From contig CAZDCK010000003.1 in assembly GCA_964503965.1 (NCBI GenBank), positions 1 through 64,000 of the forward strand: DNA of 64,000 bases, given 5' to 3'. The notes under the pieces were generated by a model. It was not told the DNA's origin and did not search any database. It saw nothing but the letters and a program-made list of their open reading frames with translations. Numbering within the stretch: the stretch's first letter is position 1; each line of letters begins with the position of its first letter. Shown one piece after another: positions 26,289 to 35,544 of this stretch. Both the position numbers and the translations under genes were made by a program. This stretch comes from Eutrophocola sp964503965 (GTDB lineage: Bacteria; Pseudomonadota; Gammaproteobacteria; Pseudomonadales; Pseudohongiellaceae).

Positions 26289-26921
26289 TTAATTTCGGTT
26301 CACGAGGCTGTCCAGCAGGGCTCCGAAATTTTTCTGCTGACGTTCCCGGGTCAGGGCAGATCCGCGGATCACGGCTTTCAGGTCATCCAGGGCAGTCTCG
26401 AAGTCCTCATTAATGACGATATAGTCGGCCTGCCCGTAGTGGGAGATTTCATTGACGGCTTCCGCCATGCGTTTTGCGATTATCTGGGTATCATCCTGGC
26501 CACGGTTGGTAAGACGGTCGTGAAGGGCCTCAAGAGATGGAGGCAGTATAAAAATACTTACCGCATCAGGAATCAACAACTGGATTTGTTCGGCGCCCTG
26601 CCAGTCAATCTCCAGGATGACATTCCAGCCGGCATCCAGACGCTCTTCTACCCAGGCCTTTGACGTGCCATACAGGTTTCCGAAGACTTCGGCGCTTTCA
26701 AGAAAGGCGTTCTGTCTGCGCATCTGCTCAAATGTATCCACCGTGGTGAAATGATAATTCTTGCCATCCTCTTCGCCGGGACGCCTCGGCCGGGTAGTAT
26801 GGGAAATGGAAACGCATAGCCGGTGCCTGCTGTCACCGTCAGTCTCGAGAAGGGCATTGACCAGGCTGGTTTTTCCGGCACCGGAGGGCGCGGATATCAG
26901 GAAAAGGTTTCCCTGGTTCAT
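26289..26921 (-). CDS. gmk: Guanylate kinase
   Basis: 210 residues. The P-loop LISAPSGAGKTSLVNALLE is at the N-terminus; SISHTTRPRRPGEEDGKNYHF and VILEIDWQGAEQI are the GMP-binding and Walker B-like segments. It phosphorylates GMP or dGMP with ATP. Length matches E. coli Gmk (207). It lies 36 bases downstream of yicC and upstream of rpoZ. Confidence 0.97.
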   Translation of the reverse strand: MNQGNLFLISAPSGAGKTSLVNALLETDGDSRHRLCVSISHTTRPRRPGEEDGKNYHFTTVDTFEQMRRQNAFLESAEVFGNLYGTSKAWVEERLDAGWNVILEIDWQGAEQIQLLIPDAVSIFILPPSLEALHDRLTNRGQDDTQIIAKRMAEAVNEISHYGQADYIVINEDFETALDDLKAVIRGSALTRERQQKNFGALLDSLVNRN

Positions 26922-26957
26922 TATTGAAAGTCCCCCGACAAGCTAATCAGCGCTGCA

Positions 26958-27824
26958 TCATTCAATATTCTGTACCTGTTCACGCATCTGTTCGATTAAT
27001 ACCTTCAGCTCTACGGCATTGAGTGTGGTTTCAGTGACCACAGCTTTGGAGCAGATGGTATTGGCCTCGCGGTTCAATTCCTGCATGAGAAAATCCAGGC
27101 GTCTGCCAACGGGCTCTTTTCTGGAAAGTATCAGGCGGGTTTCCTTGACGTGGGCTTCGAGTCGATCAATTTCCTCACCAATATCGGCTTTTTGCATGAT
27201 CAGTACCAATTCCTGCTCAAGACGACCCGGTTCCACATCTGTTTCCAGTTCCCTGATCTGTTCTTTCAACCTGTTTTGTTGAACGGTAAGTATTTCAGGT
27301 AGTGATGTACGAATCTCCTCTACTATGCTGCTGATAGCTTCCAGTCGGGTTTCAATGGCGGCTTTCATTTCAGCGCCTTCGCGGGCCCTGTGTTCAGTAA
27401 GAAGTGTGAGTGCTTCCCGGAACAGGGATAGCGAGGCTTCTTCTATTGTTTTAGACTCCTGCTCCTGTTCCTGGATTACTCCAGGCCACTTGAGGATTTC
27501 CAGCGGACTGGCACTGCCGTTGGTACCAGTCAGCTCACTGACTTTATTCAGGGTTTTGCCCAGCTGGCCAAGCAAAACCTCATTGACAGGAATCTGGCCA
27601 TCGCTGACAGTGCTGGGCAGGTACTTGAGCTGGGCTTCTATCTTGCCCCGGCTCAAGGTATTGCGCAGCAGGTCGCGTAACCCTGTTTCCACAGGGCGGA
27701 ATTGTTCAGGAAGCCTGAAGGCAGGCTCAAGATAGCGATGATTGACTGAACGGATTTCCCAGATCAGGGTACCCCAGGGATAGTCGCCCTGTTTGCGGGC
27801 AAAAGCGGTCATACTGCGTGTCAT
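26958..27824 (-). CDS. yicC: YicC/YloC family endoribonuclease
   Basis: 288 residues beginning MTRSMTAFARKQGDYPWGTL, the conserved YicC opening (M-T-x-F-A), followed by EIRSVNHRYLEPAFRLPE. The C-terminal DUF1732 part contains DIGEEIDRLEAHVKETR and GRRLDFLMQELNREANTI. The family is a metal-dependent endoribonuclease of ring-shaped hexamers implicated in RNA turnover. It is divergent from rph, as in E. coli. Confidence 0.95.
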   Translation of the reverse strand: MTRSMTAFARKQGDYPWGTLIWEIRSVNHRYLEPAFRLPEQFRPVETGLRDLLRNTLSRGKIEAQLKYLPSTVSDGQIPVNEVLLGQLGKTLNKVSELTGTNGSASPLEILKWPGVIQEQEQESKTIEEASLSLFREALTLLTEHRAREGAEMKAAIETRLEAISSIVEEIRTSLPEILTVQQNRLKEQIRELETDVEPGRLEQELVLIMQKADIGEEIDRLEAHVKETRLILSRKEPVGRRLDFLMQELNREANTICSKAVVTETTLNAVELKVLIEQMREQVQNIE

Positions 27825-27974
27825 AAAAAAGGCCAGGTGTGTCGCAACTTGAGTGGAAACGAACTATAGCGGATTTGTTATTCATTATAAAATAAACGGC
27901 TTAATGCCCGGCCTTATCCGGTTTTGATTAATCGGGTGTTGTCCGGAATGTCACCGACACAACCAGAGGTAATG

Positions 27975-28703
27975 ATGTCAGAAGTAAAACGCCCCAGCGG
28001 CAGAGCACCACAGGACTTGCGCGATATTAAATTTACACGGAACTTTACCCGCCATGCAGAGGGTTCAGTACTGGTGGAGTTTGGAGACACCCGAGTGATA
28101 TGTACTGCTTCCGTGGAGGAAGGGGTACCGCGATTTCTCAAAGGTAAGGGCCAGGGTTGGGTGACGGCTGAATACGGTATGTTACCCCGTTCCACCGGCA
28201 GCCGGATGGATCGCGAAGCAGCACGCGGAAAACAGGGTGGTCGCACTCAGGAAATCCAGCGTCTGATCGGTCGTTCCTTGCGGGCCGCGGTGGATATGAA
28301 GAAGCTTGGTGAGAACACCATCAAGATTGACTGTGACGTGATACAGGCAGATGGCGGTACCCGGACCGCATCAATTACTGGAGGCTGCGTTGCCCTGGTA
28401 GATGCTATTAAATACATGCAGGGAAAAAACCTGGTCACTGAAAGCCCCCTGCAGCAAATGGTCGCTTCCGTTTCTGTTGGTGTGTATAAAGGCACTCCCG
28501 TGCTTGATCTTGATTACCCCGAAGATTCCTCAGCGGAAACGGACATGAATGTTGTCATGACTGATAATGGCGGTTTTATTGAAATCCAGGGGACCGGTGA
28601 AGATGGTGAGTTCAGTCTTGATGACCTGAACGCCATGATTGATCTGGCCAGGCATGGCATTACACAATTATTTGATAAGCAACATGCCATTCTGGCGGAA
28701 TAA
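27975..28703 (+). CDS. rph: Ribonuclease PH
   Basis: 242 residues. RPSGRAPQDLRDIKFTRNFT, VICTASVEEGVPRFLKG, GWVTAEYGMLPRST, and EIQRLIGRSLRAAVD are family signatures. It is a phosphate-dependent 3'-5' exoribonuclease that trims tRNA 3' ends. Two adjacent ATGs lie at 27972 and 27975; the second has the better spacing to AGAGG. The divergent yicC and downstream pyrE are the standard neighbours. The reading frame is intact, unlike the frameshifted rph of E. coli K-12. Confidence 0.96.
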   Translation: MSEVKRPSGRAPQDLRDIKFTRNFTRHAEGSVLVEFGDTRVICTASVEEGVPRFLKGKGQGWVTAEYGMLPRSTGSRMDREAARGKQGGRTQEIQRLIGRSLRAAVDMKKLGENTIKIDCDVIQADGGTRTASITGGCVALVDAIKYMQGKNLVTESPLQQMVASVSVGVYKGTPVLDLDYPEDSSAETDMNVVMTDNGGFIEIQGTGEDGEFSLDDLNAMIDLARHGITQLFDKQHAILAE

Positions 28704-28711
28704 TTGACTTA

Positions 28712-28729
28712 ACCCGTTCTAAAACGGGT
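28712..28729 (+). terminator. Hairpin between rph and pyrE
   Basis: ACCCGTT (28712-28718) pairs with AACGGGT (28723-28729) across a four-base loop. No T-run follows, so it may be a weak terminator, an attenuator element before pyrE or an mRNA 3'-end barrier. Confidence 0.4.
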
Positions 28730-28769
28730 CGGATCAGACCTAACAAAAATACAGGAAATAGCGTTTGTC

Positions 28770-29417
28770 ATGCAGGATTACCAGAAAGCCTTTTTAAATT
28801 ATGTCACTGAACATGAGATTCTACGGTTTGGAGAATTCACCCTGAAATCCGGTAGGCAGAGTCCCTACTTTTTCAATGCGGGTCTCTTCAATACCGGTGC
28901 TGCCCTGGGATTTCTCGGTTCCTGTTATGCGAAGTCAATCAAGGATTCGGATGTTGATTTTGATGTAATTTTTGGTCCTGCCTACAAGGGAATTCCGCTG
29001 GCTTCAGCAGCTTCAATTGCTTTTTATCAGGAATTCAAGCAGGATATTCCGTGGTGTTTTAATCGCAAGGAAGCCAAGGATCACGGGGAAGGCGGCAATA
29101 TTGTAGGCTCTCCTTTGAAAAACCGTGTGCTGGTTATAGACGACGTCATAACTGCTGGCACAGCCATCAGGGAAACCATGGAAATTATTGAAGCGGCAGG
29201 TGCAAGTGCTGCCGGCGTTGTGGTTGCCATGGATCGCCAGGAAAAAGGCCAGGGGCAGCTATCAGCCATTCAGGAAATTGAGCAGGAGTTTTCCATTCCT
29301 GTCGTCAGCATAATCAACCTGCAGCAGATAATTGATTATCTCGGGCAGGAAGGCAACGAGGCGATGGCGCCATTCTTGGGCAGCATGAAGGCATACCAGG
29401 AACAATACGGAATCTGA
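28770..29417 (+). CDS. pyrE: Orotate phosphoribosyltransferase
   Basis: 215 residues. The segment FTLKSGRQSPYFFNAGLF binds orotate, FNRKEAKDHGEGGNIVG is the flexible active-site loop, and VLVIDDVITAGTAIRE is the PRPP-binding motif. It makes OMP in pyrimidine synthesis. Length equals that of E. coli PyrE (213). Downstream of rph, as in E. coli and Pseudomonas. Confidence 0.97.
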   Translation: MQDYQKAFLNYVTEHEILRFGEFTLKSGRQSPYFFNAGLFNTGAALGFLGSCYAKSIKDSDVDFDVIFGPAYKGIPLASAASIAFYQEFKQDIPWCFNRKEAKDHGEGGNIVGSPLKNRVLVIDDVITAGTAIRETMEIIEAAGASAAGVVVAMDRQEKGQGQLSAIQEIEQEFSIPVVSIINLQQIIDYLGQEGNEAMAPFLGSMKAYQEQYGI

Positions 29418-29435
29418 AACAGAGAAAAGAGCAGC

Positions 29436-30053
29436 ATGCATTTTCACAAACTCACCACAATCCTATGGCTCTTGTTATTTGCAGCACTGCCAGTGCATGC
29501 TGCCAATATCTATAAGTATTACGATGATGAGGGTCGTGAGATTCTGGGATCCCAGGTGCCGGCTGAATATGTCAAGAATGGTTACGAGGTCATCAATGAA
29601 AGGGGGCAGGTCATACAGGTTGTCCCCAGAACTTTGACAGATGAAGAGCGAGCAGCACAGGCTGATACTCTAAATCAGGAACAGCTGGCAGAAGAGGCAC
29701 GACGGCAACAGGAAGAAGATGACCGGCTGCTGCTTCGTCTCTATCGAACTCCTGAAGAGGTTGTCAGGCGTCGTGACAGCACCATTGAAGAACTTGATGC
29801 CCAGGTTTCAGTGCTATCAGCTCTACTTTTATCTGCTGAGGAGAAGTTTCAGGATCTTCAGGCCAGGGTCGATAGTGCTGAGAGTGCTGGCAACGAAGTG
29901 GATGAGAGCTTGCAGCGTCAGTATGACTCTGCTCTTGAGGAAAGAGACCGGTTGGCCAGACAGGTAGCTCGCATCGAAAATGAAAAAGTTACTACGATTG
30001 AGACGGCAGAAAAAAACATAGCGCGCCTGAAAGAGCTGTTGAACCTCGAGTAA
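29436..30053 (+). CDS. DUF4124 domain-containing periplasmic protein
   Basis: 205 residues. A signal peptide (core LWLLLFAALPVHA) is followed by NIYKYYDDEGREILGSQVP, the DUF4124 motif often found as KYxDxxG. From about residue 65 to the end the sequence is Gln/Glu/Arg-rich and forms a likely long coiled coil (LDAQVSVLSALLLSAEEKF, LERDRLARQVARI-like). Function unknown. It starts 18 bases after pyrE and is convergent with slmA, only three bases apart. Confidence 0.8.
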   Translation: MHFHKLTTILWLLLFAALPVHAANIYKYYDDEGREILGSQVPAEYVKNGYEVINERGQVIQVVPRTLTDEERAAQADTLNQEQLAEEARRQQEEDDRLLLRLYRTPEEVVRRRDSTIEELDAQVSVLSALLLSAEEKFQDLQARVDSAESAGNEVDESLQRQYDSALEERDRLARQVARIENEKVTTIETAEKNIARLKELLNLE

Positions 30054-30056
30054 ATG

Positions 30057-30659
30057 CTAGCTGCCGGGACGACGAAACAAATCCTGGTTAAGTAACTGCC
30101 ACTGTTCAGCCCAGCTTTCCGTTGGTTTGACGAAAAAATCCGTTCTGACATACTGGCTGATTTTCCCTTCGATTAAGGTCAAAAGCAGATTTGAAGTGAC
30201 TGTAGCAGTCATCCTTGTACGAAGCCCTTCCTTGATCTCGGCTTCACGAAAAACCTGTTTCAACTGGGTATCCAGACGGTTGTAGACCTGGCTGGCACGG
30301 TCACGAAGCCGCTCGGTTTCTCCGACCAGGGCATCCCCGTTAAGCACGCGACTGATGCCCGGGTTTTTTTCCGCGAATGTCAGAACCAGAAGAATTATCT
30401 TTTCACACTGAACGAGTGCTGATGAACCTTCACCGAGAATTCGGGTAATGCGAGAGAAAAGAGTTTCTTCCATGAAATCGATCAGTCCCTCGAACATTCG
30501 GGCTTTACTTGGGAAATGCCGGTAGAGTGCTGCTTCCGACACCCCTACTTCGGCAGCAAGCGATGCCGTAGTAATACGACCACCGGGATTGTTTTCAAGC
30601 ATCTGGGCCAGGGCTCTCAGAATAGCTTCCTTCTTGGCCCCTTTTTCTCTTGCTGCCAT
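30057..30659 (-). CDS. slmA: Nucleoid occlusion factor SlmA
   Basis: 200 residues. A TetR-type helix-turn-helix covers residues 10-55 (ITTASLAAEVGVSEAALYRHFPSKARMFEG), and the C-terminal half contains SRVLNGDALVGETERLRDR and LLTLIEGKISQYVRTDF, characteristic of SlmA. It binds specific DNA sites and inhibits FtsZ assembly over the chromosome. Located 18 bases after argB, in the gammaproteobacterial order coaBC-algC-argB-slmA. Confidence 0.95.
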   Translation of the reverse strand: MAAREKGAKKEAILRALAQMLENNPGGRITTASLAAEVGVSEAALYRHFPSKARMFEGLIDFMEETLFSRITRILGEGSSALVQCEKIILLVLTFAEKNPGISRVLNGDALVGETERLRDRASQVYNRLDTQLKQVFREAEIKEGLRTRMTATVTSNLLLTLIEGKISQYVRTDFFVKPTESWAEQWQLLNQDLFRRPGS

Positions 30660-30677
30660 GTGGATATCCCCTCTTTT

Positions 30678-31601
30678 TCAGTTGAGTGTGGCAGAGCCGG
30701 TTTTCTGCTTGTTGGTAATGAGTGTGCCGATACCTTCGTCGGTGAAGACCTCAAGTAGCACGGCGTGTGGAACACGTCCGTCGATTATCTGGGCACTGGT
30801 GACACCGGAGTTAACAGCATCCAGGGCGCAATGAATCTTGGGCAGCATGCCACCATGGATTGTGCCGTCATCTATCAGGTTGTTGACCTGCTCTGTGGTC
30901 AACCCCGTCAGGACATTACCGTCCTTGTCCTGAACCCCTGAGATATTGGTAAGCAGAATCAGTTTCTCGGCCATCACCATCTGGGCTACCTTGCCGGCTA
31001 CGATGTCAGCATTAATGTTGTAGGAAGCCCCCTGTTCATCTGCTCCGATTGGCGCGATGACCGGAATAAAGTCACTGCCCTTGATCATTTCAATGATGTC
31101 CGGGTTCATGCTTTCTACTTCACCCACATGGCCGATATCAATGATTTCCGGAGCATCCATCTCCTCGGTCTTGCGCGTGACCTTCATTTTATGTGCCCGA
31201 ATAAAATCCCCGTCCTTGCCGGTAATACCTATGGCCTTACCCCCGTTCTTGTTGAGCAGGCTGACAATTTCCTTGTTAACCAGGCCACCGAGGACCATTT
31301 CCACCACGTCCATGGTGGCAGCATCAGTGACGCGCATGCCGTCAACAAAGTGTGACTTGATATCCAGCTTTTCCAGCAGGGAGCCGATCTGGGGCCCGCC
31401 ACCGTGAACAACGATGGGGTGCATGCCAACCAGTTTCATGAGGACAATATCCCGGGCGAAGCTATTTTTCAGCTCCTCATCAATCATGGCATTGCCCCCA
31501 TACTTGACCACAACGGTTTTACCGGTAAACCGTTGAATGTATGGCAGTGCCTCTGTCAGGACACTGGCAATATTTTTTGCAGAACTGAGATCAAGGGTCA
31601 T
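30678..31601 (-). CDS. argB: Acetylglutamate kinase
   Basis: 307 residues. VVKYGGNAM is the ATP-binding glycine loop, VHGGGPQIG the N-acetylglutamate site, and NINADIVAGKVAQ with LILLTNISGV the kinase core. The N-terminal extension of about 25 residues (ASVLTEALPYIQRF) is typical of the arginine-inhibited hexameric type, which suggests feedback control by arginine. It has its own promoter (31655-31683) and probably carries slmA along. Confidence 0.97.
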   Translation of the reverse strand: MTLDLSSAKNIASVLTEALPYIQRFTGKTVVVKYGGNAMIDEELKNSFARDIVLMKLVGMHPIVVHGGGPQIGSLLEKLDIKSHFVDGMRVTDAATMDVVEMVLGGLVNKEIVSLLNKNGGKAIGITGKDGDFIRAHKMKVTRKTEEMDAPEIIDIGHVGEVESMNPDIIEMIKGSDFIPVIAPIGADEQGASYNINADIVAGKVAQMVMAEKLILLTNISGVQDKDGNVLTGLTTEQVNNLIDDGTIHGGMLPKIHCALDAVNSGVTSAQIIDGRVPHAVLLEVFTDEGIGTLITNKQKTGSATLN

Positions 31602-31654
31602 TGGTCATCCATTGGCGATGTTTAGCAAATGCTCACTAACAATACAGACTACGA

Positions 31655-31683
31655 ATTATAGGGCAAAGATGGGTTATCCCCAA
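31655..31683 (-). promoter_or_regulatory. Likely argB promoter
   Basis: On the minus strand TTGGGG (31683-31678) and a perfect TATAAT (31660-31655) are 17 bases apart. The transcript would begin near 31648, giving a leader of about 47 bases before argB. Confidence 0.6.
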
Positions 31684-31701
31684 GAAGTTCCGGTATGAAC
31701 C

Positions 31702-33084
31702 TCAGAAGGTCAGGTCAAGGCTGGGAGCCAGAGAAGAGATGCCATGACGAAATTGCTGTTGAAGTTCATCAAGGGCGTCAGGGCTTTCGGCCTCAAAGCG
31801 CAGTACCAGGTTGGGCGTCGTATTGGAGGCTCTGACCAATCCCCAGCCCTTGTCAGTTTCCACCCGCAGGCCGTCAAGCCGGTTCATCCTTGCTCCCGGA
31901 ATATCAAGTCGCTCTTGCAAGGTGGCCATGACCGGGAATTTTTCATTATCGCTTACCGGGATAAATATTTCCGGGGTACTGCAGGTGTCCGGCCAGGCCT
32001 CAAGAAGCCGGTCAGCATCCTGGCGGTTTGAGTCCATCAGCTCCAGAAAGCGTGCAGCAGTGTACATGCCGTCATCAAAGCCATACCAGCGATGCTGAAA
32101 AAATATATGGGCGGAGAATTCGCCACCCAACAGGCCGTTTGAATGATGCATTTGCTGCTTGACGAAAGAGTGCCCACTCTTGCACATCACTGGCACACCG
32201 CCCAGCTCATTCACCTGTTTGGCTACCTGTTGACTCGTTTTTACATCGAACACGATGCTGGCACCGGGGTTGGTTGGCAGGATGTCATTGATGAAGGCCA
32301 GTAACATGCGATCAGCATCAATGATTCGCCCTGAATGGCTAACCAGGCCGACACGATCACCATCACCGTCAAATGCAATACCCAGCATGGCGCCCTCTTC
32401 CCTGACTGCTGTTACCAGGTCTGCAAGATTTTCTGGTCGAGTGGGGTCCGGGTGATGATTCGGAAAATTCCCATCCGGCTGACAATGCAATGGAATCACC
32501 TGGCAGCCCAGTGCGGCGAAAAGCATGGGGGCGCAGTGGCCTGCGACCCCATTTCCGCAGTCAATAACGACTTTACCGGGAAAGTGGTAGTGGATATCTG
32601 CACAAATGCGCTTTATGTAATCAGGCATTATATTATGCAGGAATAGCGAGCCTTTCCCGGTATGGAAGTCCTCACTTTTTATACGATCTTTCAGTCTCGT
32701 GATCTGGTCTGCAGCAAGACACTGGTTTTTCAGGACAATTTTGACACCATTGTAGTCTTTCGGATTATGACTTCCGGTGATCATCACGCCAGACGTGGTT
32801 TCCAGCACATGGGTAGCAAAATATAGCAGCGGAGTCGGGATGGTACCCAGGTGAATGACATCACAACCGGTTTTTCGGATTCCTTCAATGAGCGCTTCGG
32901 AAAAATCGGGGCTTGAAAGCCTGGCATCTTCACCCACCATCAGTGTGGATTCGACCTGATCGAGGGCCTCACTGGCCACCGCTTTACCTATCTGAACCAT
33001 GATTTCACGATCGAGGCCGCCCTGGCCAACGATGCCCCTGATGTCATAGGCACGAAATATGTTGTCAGGAAAAGGCGTGGTCAC
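31702..33084 (-). CDS. algC: Phosphomannomutase/phosphoglucomutase AlgC
   Basis: 460 residues. FRAYDIRGIVG, the phosphoserine loop MITGSHNPKDYNGVK, the metal loop AFDGDGDRVGLV, the sugar loop GGEFSAHIFF and the phosphate-binding loop VRASNTTPNLVLRFEA are all present. It interconverts mannose- and glucose-1- and 6-phosphates for LPS, alginate and other polysaccharides. Length fits P. aeruginosa AlgC (463). It follows coaBC by six bases, without the dut gene usually between them. Confidence 0.95.
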   Translation of the reverse strand: MTTPFPDNIFRAYDIRGIVGQGGLDREIMVQIGKAVASEALDQVESTLMVGEDARLSSPDFSEALIEGIRKTGCDVIHLGTIPTPLLYFATHVLETTSGVMITGSHNPKDYNGVKIVLKNQCLAADQITRLKDRIKSEDFHTGKGSLFLHNIMPDYIKRICADIHYHFPGKVVIDCGNGVAGHCAPMLFAALGCQVIPLHCQPDGNFPNHHPDPTRPENLADLVTAVREEGAMLGIAFDGDGDRVGLVSHSGRIIDADRMLLAFINDILPTNPGASIVFDVKTSQQVAKQVNELGGVPVMCKSGHSFVKQQMHHSNGLLGGEFSAHIFFQHRWYGFDDGMYTAARFLELMDSNRQDADRLLEAWPDTCSTPEIFIPVSDNEKFPVMATLQERLDIPGARMNRLDGLRVETDKGWGLVRASNTTPNLVLRFEAESPDALDELQQQFRHGISSLAPSLDLTF

Positions 33085-33090
33085 AACTGG

Positions 33091-34284
33091 CTAGCTGGTG
33101 GCGTGTTTTTTGTAAAGACGGGTGATGAGAGAAACCATCTGTCGTGTCAGACTGGATTTGCTGCTTTTCTGGAAGGAAAATTCGCCATTTTGCCAGTAAG
33201 CCGTAGCCTGGGCCGAGTCGCTGTTGAAGGTATCGGTCGCATTGTTGGCAAAGATCAGGTCCAGCTGCTTATCTTCGAGCTTCTTGCGGGCATATGCTTC
33301 GATATTGTCGGTTTCTGCAGCGAAGCCAACACAAAATGGCCTGTTTCTGGATTGTGAAATAGTAGTGAGGATGTCCGGATTCCTGACCAGGGGCAGGGTC
33401 ATGGTGTCTGCATCTTTCTTGATTTTGCTGCTGGCTGCATCAGCCGGTCTGTAGTCGGCCACGGCTGCAACACTGATGAAAATGTCTCCAGGCACAACTG
33501 TACAGGCATCAAGCATCTGGCGAGCACTTTCTACCGGAACAACTTTCATACGAGATGGGGGCTCCAGGGCGACAGGACCGGTGATAAGAATAACATTGGC
33601 GCCAGCTTCCATTGCGGCCGTGGCCAGGGCATAACCCATTTTTCCGGAGCTGTGATTACTGATATAGCGTACTGGATCAATGGCTTCACGGGTCGGACCG
33701 GCGGTAACGGTGACATTAATACCAGCGAGAATGCCTGTCTCGAATAAACCCGCTGCTGCTTCGGCAATAGCAGCCGGCTCCAGCATTCTGCCCAGTCCGG
33801 TGTCTCCGCAGGCCTGCTCGCCATCGCCGGGGCCAAAAACAGCTATATTTTTGTCCTGTAACCGGGCCAGGTTTTCCTGGGTGGTTTCATTTTTCCACAT
33901 GGCCTGGTTCATTGCCGGGGCAACGGCAATATTGGCTGTAGTAGCCAGGCAAAGGGTGGTAAGAAGGTCGTCTGCTCTCCCCTGGCTGAGTCTTGCCATG
34001 AAATTGGCGCTGGCCGGAGCGACGAGAATAAGGTCTGCCCAGCGTGCGAGCTCGATATGGCCCATCGCCGCTTCTGCATCTTCATCAAGCAGGTCTGTAT
34101 GGACACGGTTACCAGACAGGGCCTGCAGTGTAAGCGGAGTAATGAATTCTGCAGCGGAGGCCGTCATGACTACCCTGACATCGGCGCCGGCACGAATCAG
34201 CAGTCGGCAAAGCTCTGCTGCCTTGTAAGCGGCAATTCCGCCTGTGATGCCGAGAATGATCTGTTTGTTGGCAAGACTGAGCAT
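33091..34284 (-). CDS. coaBC: Bifunctional phosphopantothenoylcysteine decarboxylase/synthetase CoaBC
   Basis: 397 residues. The FMN-binding decarboxylase half begins with ILGITGGIAAYKAAELCRLL and contains the APAMNQAMWKN substrate clamp. The synthetase half includes VTAGPTREAIDPVRYISNHSSGKMG and DIFISVAAVADYRP. It makes 4'-phosphopantetheine for CoA. It is divergent from radC, as in many Gammaproteobacteria, and co-transcribed with algC. Confidence 0.96.
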   Translation of the reverse strand: MLSLANKQIILGITGGIAAYKAAELCRLLIRAGADVRVVMTASAAEFITPLTLQALSGNRVHTDLLDEDAEAAMGHIELARWADLILVAPASANFMARLSQGRADDLLTTLCLATTANIAVAPAMNQAMWKNETTQENLARLQDKNIAVFGPGDGEQACGDTGLGRMLEPAAIAEAAAGLFETGILAGINVTVTAGPTREAIDPVRYISNHSSGKMGYALATAAMEAGANVILITGPVALEPPSRMKVVPVESARQMLDACTVVPGDIFISVAAVADYRPADAASSKIKKDADTMTLPLVRNPDILTTISQSRNRPFCVGFAAETDNIEAYARKKLEDKQLDLIFANNATDTFNSDSAQATAYWQNGEFSFQKSSKSSLTRQMVSLITRLYKKHATS

Positions 34285-34459
34285 TAATCGCTATTCCGGT
34301 AGAAACACGAAACTGGACTATATTGGTGTTTACGCAGGCTGGCTGGAAATGCCAAACCGGGATCCAATGGTCGCCCGAACCCGGCGAAGCCTACCAGCAA
34401 GGCTGATGATATTCAACGTAATGTCAATAACTTAGCGCGTTTCAAGGGGAACTAAACTG

Positions 34460-35134
34460 ATGTCAATTATGCAGTGGCCCGAAGATGAAAGGCCCCGGGA
34501 GAAGCTTCTGATGAAGGGGCCGGGTAGCTTGTCCGATGCTGAACTGCTGGCCATTTTTCTGCGGACGGGTATTCCCGGGGTCAATGCCATTCAGCTTGCA
34601 AGGCGCCTGATTCAGGCATTTGGCGGATTGAGGCGGGTATTGGAGGCACCCCGCGAGGAATTCTGTGCTCACCCCGGTGTGGGATGGTCAAAATTTGCTC
34701 AGTTGCAGGCCGTAAGGGAGCTCTCCCAGCGCTGTCTGGCCGAAAAACTGCTGCGGGAGGATGTCTTTACCAGTTCTGGAGTGACGCGCCAGTTTGTGCA
34801 GCTGCGTCTTGGAAGTCGGGGGCGGGAGGTGTTTCTCTGCCTTTTTTTGGATAATCAGCATCGACTGATTGCCGAAGAGGAGCTGTTTCTGGGAACTATT
34901 GACGGTGCTTCAGTGCATCCAAGGGAGGTAATCAAGCGGGCTTTGTTCCATAATGCGGCTGCCCTGATCTTTGCCCATAACCATCCATCGGGAGTCACTG
35001 AGCCAAGCCAGGCAGATATCAGTATTACTCATCGTCTCAGGCAGTTACTTGAAGCTGTGGACATCCGGACACTGGATCATCTGATCGTCGGGGATGGCGA
35101 AGTCAGGTCCATGGCAGAGCACGGCCTGTTGTAG
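34460..35134 (+). CDS. radC: RadC family (JAB/MPN domain) protein
   Basis: 224 residues. The N-terminal helix-hairpin-helix part has ERPREKLLMKGPGSLSDAELLAIFLRTG; the C-terminal JAB1/MPN metalloprotease-like domain has HPREVIKRALFHNAAALIFAHNHPSG with the H-x-H metal pair and the later Asp/Ser. The name RadC (DNA repair) is historical; function is unclear. Upstream of rpmB, as in E. coli. Confidence 0.93.
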   Translation: MSIMQWPEDERPREKLLMKGPGSLSDAELLAIFLRTGIPGVNAIQLARRLIQAFGGLRRVLEAPREEFCAHPGVGWSKFAQLQAVRELSQRCLAEKLLREDVFTSSGVTRQFVQLRLGSRGREVFLCLFLDNQHRLIAEEELFLGTIDGASVHPREVIKRALFHNAAALIFAHNHPSGVTEPSQADISITHRLRQLLEAVDIRTLDHLIVGDGEVRSMAEHGLL

Positions 35135-35155
35135 TGCAGGAAATCCTGAAATTCC

Positions 35156-35184
35156 TTGAACTTGGGGTGCTGTTTTGGTATAAA
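35156..35184 (+). promoter_or_regulatory. Strong sigma-70 promoter for rpmBG
   Basis: TTGAAC (35156-35161) and TATAAA (35179-35184) are 17 bases apart, with TG one base before the -10 box (extended -10). Transcription should start near 35191 and cover rpmB and rpmG. Confidence 0.7.
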
Positions 35185-35258
35185 ACGCGCTCTTTTTTTC
35201 ACCGAATTTTATGACGGGGCCAAAATCCCCTGAATATCAAGAGTTACGAGGCAGAACA

Positions 35259-35495
35259 ATGTCCAGAGTATGCATGGTTACCGGCAAGAAACCTGTTACT
35301 GGCAATAACGTATCACACGCCAATAACAAAACCCGTCGCCGCTTTAACCCGAACCTGCACACGCACCGTTTCTGGGTTGAATCCGAGAAGCGTTTTGTAA
35401 AATTACGCCTGTCCAGCAAGGGTATGCGCATCATTGACAAGCTTGGTATCGACCAGGTCCTGTCTGACATGCGTGCCCGAGGCGTCAAGGTTTAA
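35259..35495 (+). CDS. rpmB: 50S ribosomal protein L28
   Basis: 78 residues beginning MSRVCMVTGKKPVTGNNVSH, the L28 signature, with KTRRRFNPNLHTHRFWVES and the C-terminal SDMRARGVKV. The start at 35259 follows GAGG; an open frame upstream is not part of the protein. Length equals E. coli L28 (78). It forms a two-gene unit with rpmG. Confidence 0.97.
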   Translation: MSRVCMVTGKKPVTGNNVSHANNKTRRRFNPNLHTHRFWVESEKRFVKLRLSSKGMRIIDKLGIDQVLSDMRARGVKV

Positions 35496-35544
35496 AGGTA
35501 AAGGCGTTCAAGGCGTCAAGTAAACAAGCTTAGAGGCAAAGACG

